The notes below the pieces were generated by a model that saw only the letters and a list, made by a program, of their open reading frames with translations, was not told the origin of the DNA and did no database searches. Shown here one piece after another: positions 26,300 through 32,681 of a DNA stretch of 32,681 bases (its first letter is position 1; the number at the start of each line of letters is the position of its first letter). A program made the translations under genes and the position numbers. Source of the stretch: Candidatus Zhuqueibacterota bacterium (lineage in GTDB: Bacteria > Zhuqueibacterota > Zhuqueibacteria > Zhuqueibacterales > Geothermadaptataceae); assembly GCA_030950365.1 (NCBI GenBank), contig JAUZRQ010000134.1, positions 1 through 32,681 of the forward strand, given 5' to 3'.

Positions 26300-27226
26300 A
26301 TGATTCTAACGGTTACAACCAATCCCTTGCTCGACCGCATGCTGGACATTCCAGCCCCCCGGTGGGGACACATTCACAGGGCTCGACATGTGTACGAGCT
26401 GGCCGGCGGCAAGGCCGTCAATGCTTCGCGCGCCATCGTCCGGCTTGGACGGCAAACTTTGGCCACCGGTTTTCTGGGCGGCTACACGGGGCAGCGCATT
26501 CTCGAACTTCTGGCGGCCGAAGCCGTCCCGGCGGATTTCGTGACAATTGCTTCCACCACACGCTCAGGTGTGACGCTCAAGGGCACGCCGTATCCGCTGA
26601 CCGCATTTTACGATCCGCCGCATCAACTCCGGCTCGGAGATATCGGCCGATTTATCGACAAATTTATGACTCTGCTGCGCAAAGCGCGTTTTTGCCTGAT
26701 TGCGGGCAGCATGCCCGGAGATGAGTTCCCGGACTTTTACCGCGACCTCATCCAGCGCTGCAAAAATGCCGGTGTGCCGGCGCTGCTGGATAGCTACGGT
26801 CCGCCACTCAAATTCGGTGCGCTGGCTGCTCCGGATGTGGTTAAAATCAATCGTCACGAGGCCTCGGACACGTTTGACTTTGATGCCGATGACGAGTCTG
26901 CGCTCCTGGACTGGATGATCGCACAACACCGGCTCGGTACCCGGTTGGTCATCGTCACGGATGGAGGAAATCCGGGCAGGGCTCTGTGGGATGGCCGCAT
27001 CCATGCAGTGCATCCGCCGCGAGTGACGCCGGTCAACTCCCTGGGCTGCGGCGACTGTGTGGACGCCGGCGTGGCCATCGGTCTGACCGAAGCCTGGCCG
27101 ATGGAGCGCTTGCTGGCCTTTGCCTTTGCCGCGGGCAGCGCCAATGTCGAAATCTGGGATCCGGCCATGATCGATCTGCCGCGGGTGCAGGAGCTGGCCG
27201 AAACGGTGACGATCGAACCTGTCTAA
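26300..27226 (+). CDS. PfkB-family sugar-phosphate kinase (1-phosphofructokinase/tagatose-6-P kinase type)
   Basis: This 308-residue cytosolic kinase starts at ATG 26300, where the family's N-terminus TVTTNPLLDRMLDI begins; the frame is open 41 codons further upstream, but without homology. The substrate segment is GGKAVNASRAI (FruK/LacC normally have GGKG, so one Gly is Ala here). KGTPYPLTAFYDPP, IAGSMPG and the catalytic GCGD (D252, anion hole G249-G251) follow. The group phosphorylates fructose-1-P, tagatose-6-P or related ketose phosphates. It precedes a DapA/NanA-type aldolase gene by 21 bp, so a kinase-aldolase sugar route is likely; the actual substrate is not decided. Confidence 0.9.
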   Translation: MILTVTTNPLLDRMLDIPAPRWGHIHRARHVYELAGGKAVNASRAIVRLGRQTLATGFLGGYTGQRILELLAAEAVPADFVTIASTTRSGVTLKGTPYPLTAFYDPPHQLRLGDIGRFIDKFMTLLRKARFCLIAGSMPGDEFPDFYRDLIQRCKNAGVPALLDSYGPPLKFGALAAPDVVKINRHEASDTFDFDADDESALLDWMIAQHRLGTRLVIVTDGGNPGRALWDGRIHAVHPPRVTPVNSLGCGDCVDAGVAIGLTEAWPMERLLAFAFAAGSANVEIWDPAMIDLPRVQELAETVTIEPV

Positions 27227-27247
27227 CGTTAAATCGAGGGATGATTC

Positions 27248-28141
27248 ATGCAAATCCATAGTCTGGCTAAACTCGTGGTGCCCCTCGCCATGCCGCTCAC
27301 CCGGGACGAACGCATCGATGCGGCGGCGCTGGAGCGCTGCGTTCAGCACGTCATCGACGGCGGCGTGCAGGCGATCTTTGTGAATAGCACCACGGGGGAG
27401 TATCTGGCGCTGACCGATGCCGTGCGCCGGGAAGCGGTGCAGCGCGTGCACGAGCTCATCGCTGGCCGCGTACAGCTCTTTGTGGGCATCAGCGATATCG
27501 CCACGGAGCGGGTGCTGCAGAATCTGGACTTCGCCGCCCGGTTCGAGCCTCAGGCATACGTACTGTTGCCGCCGCTGTTTTATCCGGCCTCGACCAACGC
27601 CCTCATCCGATTTTTCGAACGCATCGCCGAGGCGGCGCCGGCACCAATCGTTCTGTACAACAATCCGCCGCTCATCCGCAATGCGCTGGACCTGGACACG
27701 GTGAATCGGCTGATCGAGCATCCCAACATCGTGGGCATCAAAGACAGCTCCGGCGATTTTCGCGCCATGCTACGGCTGATCGCGCTGAAACAAAAACGGC
27801 CGGATTTCCTCATATACGCCAGCAAGGCCTATTTGTGGAGCGCCGGGCTCCGCGCCGGCGCCGATGGCATGATCGACGCCATGCTGAATGTGATTCCTTC
27901 ATGGGGCGCCCGGTTATTCGACTTGCTGGCCAGCGGACGCCAGCAGGAGGCGCAGATGTTGCAGCAGCGCATTCTGGAGCTGCTGCATATTCTGGATATC
28001 GCGCCGGCCATCCCGGCCATCAAGACGGCCATGCATCACATGGGACTTTGCCAGCCTTATGTGATCCACCCCTTTACCGTTCCCGATGCCGCAACCGTCA
28101 CGGCCATCCGCCACCTTCTGGAAACGCACGAGCTGATATGA
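27248..28141 (+). CDS. DapA/NanA-superfamily aldolase (dihydrodipicolinate synthase family)
   Basis: This 297-residue class I aldolase has a TIM barrel with the Schiff-base lysine K165 in GIKDSSGD and the catalytic tyrosine Y137 in LYNNPP. The GTTGE-type loop is NSTTGEYL (residues about 43-50), where Ser replaces the usual Gly. Members include DapA, NanA, KDG aldolase and hydroxyproline-pathway enzymes; the Ser-Thr-Thr-Gly-Glu form and the pairing with a PfkB kinase point to a sugar-acid aldolase rather than lysine synthesis (inference). GAGGGATG precedes the ATG. It is probably cotranscribed with the kinase. Confidence 0.93.
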   Translation: MQIHSLAKLVVPLAMPLTRDERIDAAALERCVQHVIDGGVQAIFVNSTTGEYLALTDAVRREAVQRVHELIAGRVQLFVGISDIATERVLQNLDFAARFEPQAYVLLPPLFYPASTNALIRFFERIAEAAPAPIVLYNNPPLIRNALDLDTVNRLIEHPNIVGIKDSSGDFRAMLRLIALKQKRPDFLIYASKAYLWSAGLRAGADGMIDAMLNVIPSWGARLFDLLASGRQQEAQMLQQRILELLHILDIAPAIPAIKTAMHHMGLCQPYVIHPFTVPDAATVTAIRHLLETHELI

Positions 28142-28272
28142 AAAATGAGAAACTTTGTTTAAACCTTTGGCGAATCGGCGGAAATTTTTTATATTAATGC
28201 GGTATGTTGGTGGAGATGGCAGCAACATCCTATCAATTGCTTGTTCCTGGCAGACGTTGCCCAGAACCGGAT

Positions 28273-28278
28273 TATAAT
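28273..28278 (+). promoter_or_regulatory. Candidate -10 box of the PIN toxin gene
   Basis: A perfect TATAAT ends 11 nt before the PIN-domain ATG. No good -35 is found at 16-18 nt, and there is no ribosome site, so the message could be nearly leaderless. This is weak evidence. Confidence 0.25.
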
Positions 28279-28289
28279 ACAATGCTAAG

Positions 28290-28730
28290 ATGAAAATTTA
28301 TCTTGATGTTTGCGCAATTCAAAGGCCGCTAGATACCGCTAATCAATTACGAATTATGCTCGAAAGTGAGGCGGTCTTGGGCATTCTTTCACTTTGTGAA
28401 AATGGACAAATTGAATTGATTTCGTCCGATGCATTGCGCTATGAAATTTCTTGTAATCCAATGCCAATTCGCAAAGAATTTGCTTTAACCGTTTTATCCA
28501 AAGCTCAGCACGACATAAAACTTTCGAAGCGTACTCGACTCCGAGCTGAAAAGTTAGTTGAATATGGTCTAAAACCAATGGATGCATTGCATATTGCCTT
28601 AGCAGAAGCAGCAAAAGCAAGCTATTTCTGTACATGTGATGACCGGCTACTGCGCAAAGCTAAGCAATTAAAAGAGTTAGGAACAAAGGTCGTATCACCC
28701 ATCGAATTCGTTGAGGAAATTGAAAAATGA
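28290..28730 (+). CDS. PIN-domain protein, probable VapC-like RNase toxin
   Basis: This is a 146-residue PIN domain. The conserved acidic residues are D6 (YLDVC), a mid-protein Glu (E52, RYEI), D98 (MDALHIA) and D117/D118 (CDDRLL), the four-acid metal site of the nuclease. PIN toxins cleave specific RNAs. The gene is AT-rich relative to its neighbours, consistent with horizontal acquisition. Its stop overlaps the ATG of the 67-residue partner (ATGA, 28727-28730), so the two are translationally coupled with the toxin first, opposite to the usual vapBC order. Confidence 0.88.
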   Translation: MKIYLDVCAIQRPLDTANQLRIMLESEAVLGILSLCENGQIELISSDALRYEISCNPMPIRKEFALTVLSKAQHDIKLSKRTRLRAEKLVEYGLKPMDALHIALAEAAKASYFCTCDDRLLRKAKQLKELGTKVVSPIEFVEEIEK

Positions 28731-28930
28731 CTGTAGATGCCAAACCATTAATTGAAATCAATCAGCTTGCTGTAAAGGTCCTTTTTCAGCAACTGGGAGC
28801 AGTTGATGCCGTTCGATTTTTGCGCCAGTTTATAACAGGATTTGGTGATTATACTCAGGAACGCGAGAAATTCTTTGAAAGCAAATCGCTTGCCGACATT
28901 ATTCAAGAAATCGAAAATCAGCGAAAGTAG
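28727..28930 (+). CDS. Small PIN-partner protein, probable antitoxin
   Basis: This 67-residue protein shows a helical N-terminal half (AVKVLFQQLGAVDAVRFLRQF) and a C-terminal TQEREKFFESKSLADIIQEI. I recall the GYGDYTxEREx(L/F)F pattern from small ORFs paired with PIN genes in cyanobacteria and other bacteria; they are taken as antitoxins. No ribbon-helix-helix or AbrB motif is obvious. It overlaps the toxin stop by 4 bp, supporting a functional pair. Confidence 0.75.
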   Translation: MTVDAKPLIEINQLAVKVLFQQLGAVDAVRFLRQFITGFGDYTQEREKFFESKSLADIIQEIENQRK

Positions 28931-29492
28931 CTATGCGCTGCAATTTGGATAAGTCGGCGATGAAGGCAATCAACTGCACAAAGTATAAAGTTCTGCCTGA
29001 AAACTAAAATTAGCATAAAAAGCCACGGATGAAACACGGATGTTGGATATTGTGAACGTTTTTCATGAATCGATACCATGCTCCTCTGTATCACCGGGCT
29101 TATCCATGTTCGATTTTGGAAGCTTCGCATCCATTTGCTGGGACGCATACATTTGAAAATGTTGAAACGCCAGCAGCGCGTAACTATTCAGGTATTCCCG
29201 TTTGCTGAAATTTTGCCCGTCATCGCGAGCAGCCGCCGCAAGGCGGGTGCGCCTGTCCGACTGCTGGCGGACGGCGATCACTTTGTAAATAGAACAATGA
29301 GATCGCTTCGTCGCCCCGCTCCTCCCGATGACGGGTAGGAGACTGAACAGTAACAGTAGCGCACTCAGCGGCTCTGCGAGAATGCTTTTCCAATTTATGC
29401 TGGTTATATCAATCATACCGATTGAAACGAATATCCATTTGAAAACCGTTGCCCATCAGGAGTTTAGAACCCCGAAATTGCAAGGAGTGGCT
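28931..29492. other. 562-bp non-coding stretch with repeat elements
   Basis: No gene is recognised between the antitoxin and clpP. It contains GCCACGGATGAAACACGGATG at 29021-29041, a tandem-like element of the kind dispersed in many genomes, and the 120-bp inverted repeat listed separately. Open frames here are fragments of the repeat and lack ribosome sites. Confidence 0.4.
29216..29335. repeat. 120-bp palindromic dispersed-type repeat
   Basis: The ends are inverted: CCCGTCATCGCGAGCAGCCG at the left and, read on the other strand, CCCGTCATCGGGAGGAGCGG at the right, with 3 mismatches in 20. Inside are GATCGCCGTCCGCCAGCAG-like (minus) and GAGATCGCTTCGTCGC segments. The pattern (GTCATxGCGAGxxGC...GAAGCxATCTCATTG) is one I recall as a multi-copy intergenic element in many Bacteroidota/FCB and deltaproteobacterial genomes. 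There is no transposase. Copy number cannot be seen in this window. Confidence 0.7.
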
Positions 29493-30074
29493 ATGTTTGA
29501 TCTGGCAGCCCATAAGGGCGAATCCTGGGATCGCACCAAATTCATGGAGAAACTGTTCGAAGCCCGCACGATATTGATCTGCGGCGAGATTAATCAGGAC
29601 CTGGCTCGCGATGTGATGATGCAGCTCATCGCCCTGTCGGCCGAGTCGGATGATCCGATCACCATTTATCTGAATTCACAGGGCGGTCATGTCGAATCCG
29701 GCGACACCATTCACGACATGATTCGCTTTGTCAAACCCCGGGTGCGCATCGTGGGCACTGGCTGGGTGGCCAGCGCCGGCGCGCTCATTTACGTATCGGT
29801 GCCGCGCGAAGACCGCTTTTGCCTGCCCAACACGCGCTTTTTGCTGCACCAGCCCAGCGGTGGCGTGGGTGGCCAGGCCGTGGACATCAAAATCGAGGCG
29901 CACGAAATCATCAAAATGCGGCGGCGATTGAATAAAATTTTTGCCGAAGCCACCGGCCAGCCGCTGGAAAAAGTGGAAAAAGACACCGACCGCAATTTCT
30001 GGATGTCCGCCGGAGAAGCGCTGGAATACGGCCTGGTGGGGAATATCATCCAGACCGTGGATGAGTTGAAATGA
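29493..30074 (+). CDS. ClpP-family serine protease (ATP-dependent Clp proteolytic subunit-like)
   Basis: This 193-residue protein starts at ATG 29493, with AAGGAG 5 nt upstream; the frame is open further upstream through repeat DNA, which I exclude. The fold landmarks are [19 protein letters not shown], the nucleophile S94 in [11 protein letters not shown]119 in FLLHQPSGG, and [19 protein letters not shown] at the end. The S-H spacing (25) equals E. coli ClpP. The position of the catalytic Asp (H+49) is Asn168, because the motif is DTDRN instead of DTERD. It could be an auxiliary ClpP like Listeria ClpP1, which also has Asn. No Clp ATPase gene is nearby. Confidence 0.92.
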   Translation: MFDLAAHKGESWDRTKFMEKLFEARTILICGEINQDLARDVMMQLIALSAESDDPITIYLNSQGGHVESGDTIHDMIRFVKPRVRIVGTGWVASAGALIYVSVPREDRFCLPNTRFLLHQPSGGVGGQAVDIKIEAHEIIKMRRRLNKIFAEATGQPLEKVEKDTDRNFWMSAGEALEYGLVGNIIQTVDELK

Positions 30075-30093
30075 TTTGCATTTGATCTAATAC

Positions 30094-30124
30094 GACACCG
30101 GGCGCCTTGAAGGTGCCTGGTGTC
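30094..30124. repeat. Palindromic hairpin between clpP and the DUF2283 gene
   Basis: GACACCGGGCGCCTT and the matching AAGGTGCCTGGTGTC form an almost continuous stem (two G-U pairs) between convergent genes. No T-tract follows on either strand. It shares the core AGGCACCT/AGGTGCCT with the hairpin at 32387-32419 (here as AGGCGCC/AGGTGCC). It may act in transcript ending or be a dispersed repeat. Confidence 0.6.
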
Positions 30125-30167
30125 ACCTTGTTGACGATTCAATCAGCTTGAATTTTATCCCCTTATC

Positions 30168-30392
30168 TCACGAATTGTCCATCACCACAGGCGAAATCTC
30201 AATATTGACCTTTTTTAGCGCATCGCCAAGAACCGCCGAGGCATCTAATACCTCAATGCCAGCTAATTTACCATCGGGACCGTAATTTGCCACAATATCT
30301 TCCGATATCTCCCGTGCCTCCACAGTTCCCGGTTCTAAAGCGCGAAACTCAATATAGAGAGCGTCAACAGAGGCATCATAATAGATTTTCAT
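30168..30392 (-). CDS. DUF2283-domain small protein
   Basis: This 74-residue protein has the compact DUF2283 pattern: MKIYYDASVDALYIEF, a Glu-rich loop, then ISEDIVANYGPDGKLAGIEVLDAS. Such proteins are often encoded beside small DUF4258-type proteins and may belong to toxin-antitoxin-like pairs (recollection). Immediately upstream is a frame-disrupted ORF that could be the former partner. Confidence 0.85.
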   Translation of the reverse strand: MKIYYDASVDALYIEFRALEPGTVEAREISEDIVANYGPDGKLAGIEVLDASAVLGDALKKVNIEISPVVMDNS

Positions 30393-30596
30393 GAGTTTTC
30401 CTCTTGGTTGTGATAATATACCTTTACGGTTATGACGATGATTCTTTCCGTTTCTTCAACAAAGATAGCATCAATTATTTCGTGAATTCAAGTAACAAGT
30501 GCAGGCTCCCAAGATCGTAGCGGGATACAAAGTGATTATAATAAAACCTGCTGCTTCTCCTGGCAATTGACCATGCAACACACAGTCCGCGACCTA
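30390..30596 (-). pseudogene. Frame-disrupted ORF upstream of the DUF2283 gene
   Basis: Conceptual translation on the minus strand reads ...RFYYNHFVSRYDLGSLHLL... to a TAA near 30478. A second frame continues with IIDAIFVEETERIIVITVKVYY and ends at the TGA overlapping the DUF2283 ATG. The two join naturally with one frameshift. The second part looks like the C-terminus of DUF4258-like or related small partner proteins (inference). There is no intact start. It may be a decayed toxin or partner; chance is not excluded. Confidence 0.35.
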
Positions 30597-32312
30597 TTGA
30601 ACCAGCTTGAACTTTATCTTCTTCTCTACACCAACTCCGGCCACTAAATCTTCTACCCGCACCACCAGCCTATGCTCCCCGGGCTCCAGGCCGGAAAAAT
30701 CCAGCGATGTGTACTGCGGCACGTAACGGTCATCGGTCGTGTATTCGTACGACAGCGACAGACTGGATTTTTTGCCACCGAACGGATTGAGCGCCGACAG
30801 CAGCGCCAGTACGCCGGAGGGCCCCTTTTGCTCCACCTCATACGTCACCCGGTAGCGCGCCGTGCCACTTTCGTCTAAAAACAGGCCGTAGATCTCGAAA
30901 TACACAAAAATGGGCTGCTGCCGAACAATCACGCGGTACGGATACGGCCGCACGTACAGTCCGTTTTTGATGAAGCCCTTTTCCCTGTCTTCAGGCGCAG
31001 CCGGGCGCACAATGGAAGCCAGCTCGATATCGCTCATGCTCAGCCGGTCTTTCGGAAATTCCGGCACTGCCACCAGCATCTGCATCATCCCCCGCTGGTT
31101 GGTCTGCGGGCTACGGATATCCAGAGCGATACGGTAGGTATCGGGCTGGAGAAAGAACGTGAGTTGACTGACATAATCTTTTTGTGACAGCACAGCAGCA
31201 AGGTCTAACTTGAGGCTATCTTCCTTTTGCAGAAGCAAGTCATGGACTTTATTGTAAACCGCAAAATCCCAAAAAACATATGGTGGACGGCTGCCATCAA
31301 ATAGTTTGTTAGCGATTAATTCTTTTAACAATATTGCATAGTATAACTCCAGGCGCGAGGTATTCTTTTCCCTTAAGACGCCTTTTTCTTTACTTTTAAT
31401 TCTCTCTAAATTTTCAAACTCGGGCCCGAAAGAAGCTAAGGAAATCACAAATTTCAATGGTTTCTCTCGAGGGCGGTAAGTACTGGCATGTGCTGGTAGT
31501 GATTGTTTTACGCGATCAATTCGAGCAATATAATCTTGCCGAATGATATCTCCGACACGCATTGCTGGCGCGGCCTGTCCACTTCTAATACTTTGCAAAA
31601 CCATTCTCAGATTTGCAGCTGTGACCTGATATGCCAAATTAAGATTGGAACGCTCCTCAAATAATTGCACGAGGCTAAAAAGTTTATTTTCATTAGGAAC
31701 AATTGCTTTGCTAATATCATCGACCAGGTAAAACAACCCTCCATATTCTATGAAGTCAAAGCTTACGTCTCCCAATCGGTGATAAACCCATGATTCGTTA
31801 TCTCTGGTAAATTCTCCCATTGAGGAAATAAATCTATCGTCCGGAGGACCATATCTCACATAAATGACGCCGCGGTCATCATACCCGCGCGGCTGCGGGG
31901 AACGGTAGCGTGTACGGGCCACCTGCAATCGCAGATAATGCTCAACCAGACGTTCATTGGCCAGCGTCGCCGGTGTCGGATCATGGCGGAGCCAGAACCG
32001 CCGCAGCCATTGGCTCTTATCTGAAGCCGATTTGTAAGAGGCGATTTCTGATGGGATGAGAAGGTCTTTGATGTCGGTAAACAAAGCGTTCGCCAGCGAG
32101 TCATTTAGCGGCGACTCCAAAGCTTGATAATATCGCTGCGTGGCCTGCTCGGCATCGTTTTGAAGGGCGAGCTGAATCGCCTCGCGGATGAGTCTGGCCG
32201 GTGAAACGGATTCTTGCGGGAGGGCGGTGCGAACGCCTGTGATCATCGGAACGCAATAGAGCAGATCGACCAGCCACAAAACGCAAAGGAACCGACCAAA
32301 TTGTAGAACCAT
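30594..32312 (-). CDS. GWxTD-type secreted protein (copy 2)
   Basis: This 572-residue protein has a signal peptide (about residues 6-26) and GWxTD-like region: FWLRHDPTPATLANERLVEHYLRL split over helix and loop, followed by RGYDDRGVIYVRYGPPD (residues 142-158; hallmark degenerated to GYDDRG). The C-terminal half has the same PYPYRV, VYFEIYGL and YRVTYEVEQ segments as copy 1. The last 100 residues are beta-rich (YTSLDFSGLEPGEHRLVVRV), like a carbohydrate- or Ig-type module. The function is unknown. ATG 32312 has GGGGGAC upstream. The middle of the gene (about 31200-31850) is more AT-rich than its ends. Confidence 0.85.
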   Translation of the reverse strand: MVLQFGRFLCVLWLVDLLYCVPMITGVRTALPQESVSPARLIREAIQLALQNDAEQATQRYYQALESPLNDSLANALFTDIKDLLIPSEIASYKSASDKSQWLRRFWLRHDPTPATLANERLVEHYLRLQVARTRYRSPQPRGYDDRGVIYVRYGPPDDRFISSMGEFTRDNESWVYHRLGDVSFDFIEYGGLFYLVDDISKAIVPNENKLFSLVQLFEERSNLNLAYQVTAANLRMVLQSIRSGQAAPAMRVGDIIRQDYIARIDRVKQSLPAHASTYRPREKPLKFVISLASFGPEFENLERIKSKEKGVLREKNTSRLELYYAILLKELIANKLFDGSRPPYVFWDFAVYNKVHDLLLQKEDSLKLDLAAVLSQKDYVSQLTFFLQPDTYRIALDIRSPQTNQRGMMQMLVAVPEFPKDRLSMSDIELASIVRPAAPEDREKGFIKNGLYVRPYPYRVIVRQQPIFVYFEIYGLFLDESGTARYRVTYEVEQKGPSGVLALLSALNPFGGKKSSLSLSYEYTTDDRYVPQYTSLDFSGLEPGEHRLVVRVEDLVAGVGVEKKIKFKLVQ

Positions 32313-32386
32313 AAAACGTCCCCCATGTCATGATCCCGGTTTTTAATCCATTGTACCCGCCAACATGAAATGGGTTGCTCTTTTTT

Positions 32387-32419
32387 AACCTCCAGGCACC
32401 TTAGAGGTGCCTTGAGGTT
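32387..32419. repeat. 15-bp-stem hairpin upstream of GWxTD copy 2
   Basis: AACCTCCAGGCACCT pairs with AGGTGCCTTGAGGTT around a 3-nt loop, with one mismatch. It is flanked by T6 on the left, so it is not a terminator for either strand. It shares its core with the hairpin at 30094-30124, the other side of the gene. The rest of 32313-32587 shows only a weaker GGGGCTG/CAGCCCC pair (32455 and 32489). Confidence 0.6.
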
Positions 32420-32587
32420 GATGACGATGACAGTGCGCTTCATAGCCACATATCGGGGCTGTTTCTTCAATGCCGAGCGACCATGGGGCAGCCCCTGATT
32501 CTTTTAGCGCGGTTTTTTTGCCTGCTCATATCAACGCAAAACGAAAGCCTCAAAATTGAAATAGAAAAAATCTGGCTTATTAGCTGA

Positions 32588-32680
32588 CTATTGCGCTATT
32601 GTCTCAAAGGAGAAATGCAACTCTTTATCTTTGGCTAATGAATAATTCAGTTTTTCGAAGCCAATAACCTTACCAGATTT
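32588..32680 (-). CDS. Partial DUF2283-like gene running off the right edge (C-terminal 30 residues)
   Basis: The minus-strand frame entering at the edge reads SGKVIGFEKLNYSLAK, then KELHFSFETIAQ and TAG at 32588-32590. GKVIGFEKLN matches the C-terminal DGxVVGxEILNAS segment of DUF2283 proteins such as that at 30168. The N-terminal part lies outside the window, so this is tentative. Confidence 0.5.
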   Translation of the reverse strand, partial: KSGKVIGFEKLNYSLAKDKELHFSFETIAQ

Positions 32681-32681
32681 A

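Noticed and set aside
26564-27721. 385-codon open frame on the minus strand
   Set aside because: It lies wholly opposite the PfkB and aldolase genes, which have full catalytic motifs; the translation resembles no family.
29063-29416. 117-codon minus-strand frame before clpP
   Set aside because: It is generated largely by the 120-bp palindromic repeat and has no ribosome site.

Overview
The window is a dense bacterial chromosome segment, roughly 55% GC in its genes and clearly more AT-rich in a few accessory gaps. The organism is Gram-negative-like: it has signal peptides, a CAP protein with a probable outer-membrane tail, and SPOR-domain membrane proteins. Two divergent GWxTD-type secreted proteins, together with the general gene mix, suggest the FCB group (a KSB1/Calditrichota-like lineage). 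That placement is an inference from gene content; there is no rRNA gene to test it.

Layout. 31-4405 (minus): a two-component set made of a 6-TM multi-GAF histidine kinase, a stand-alone receiver protein and a two-TM coiled-coil protein, the last two translationally coupled. 4672-5940: serS behind a good sigma70-like promoter. 6145-10733: class II aldolase, NhaC-type antiporter and an anchored GH113-like glycosidase in a row. 10734-13135: an AT-rich accessory stretch with two adjacent imperfect stem-loops, three single-TM SPOR proteins in tandem and a 50-residue membrane protein. 13148-15787: endonuclease V (minus), YggX and an ATP-grasp ligase. 15793-17220 (minus): a B12/radical-SAM protein. 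17600-20312 (minus): flippase-like protein, phosphoglycerate-mutase-like metalloenzyme and a DUF3108-like protein. 20655-21127 (minus): an HMA metal-binding protein with a clear intrinsic terminator. 21419-23152 (minus): first GWxTD protein. 23512-24405: alpha/beta hydrolase. 24448-26144 (minus): CAP-domain protein and MobB. 26300-28141: PfkB sugar kinase and a DapA/NanA-type aldolase. 28290-28930: PIN toxin and small partner. 29493-30074: ClpP-like protease. 30168-32312 (minus): DUF2283, a broken ORF and the second GWxTD protein. A partial DUF2283-like gene enters from the right edge.

Most striking observation: the radical-SAM reading frame appears to end in ...Trp-Phe-Cys at a UGA, but the same frame continues Ala-Glu-Pro and stops at a TAG 18 codons later, 5 bp short of the convergent ATP-grasp stop. 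Reading UGA as selenocysteine gives Cys-Sec-Ala-Glu-Pro, the signature of the CUAEP/CCAEP-tail radical SAM selenoproteins. A perfect 6-bp hairpin with an AGUU loop begins 13 nt after the UGA, where a bacterial SECIS should be. A conventional annotation would lose the functional tail.

Other points worth attention are the tandem SPOR cassette, the structured leader or RNA candidate before it, a ClpP whose catalytic Asp aligns with Asn, and several dispersed palindromic repeats.
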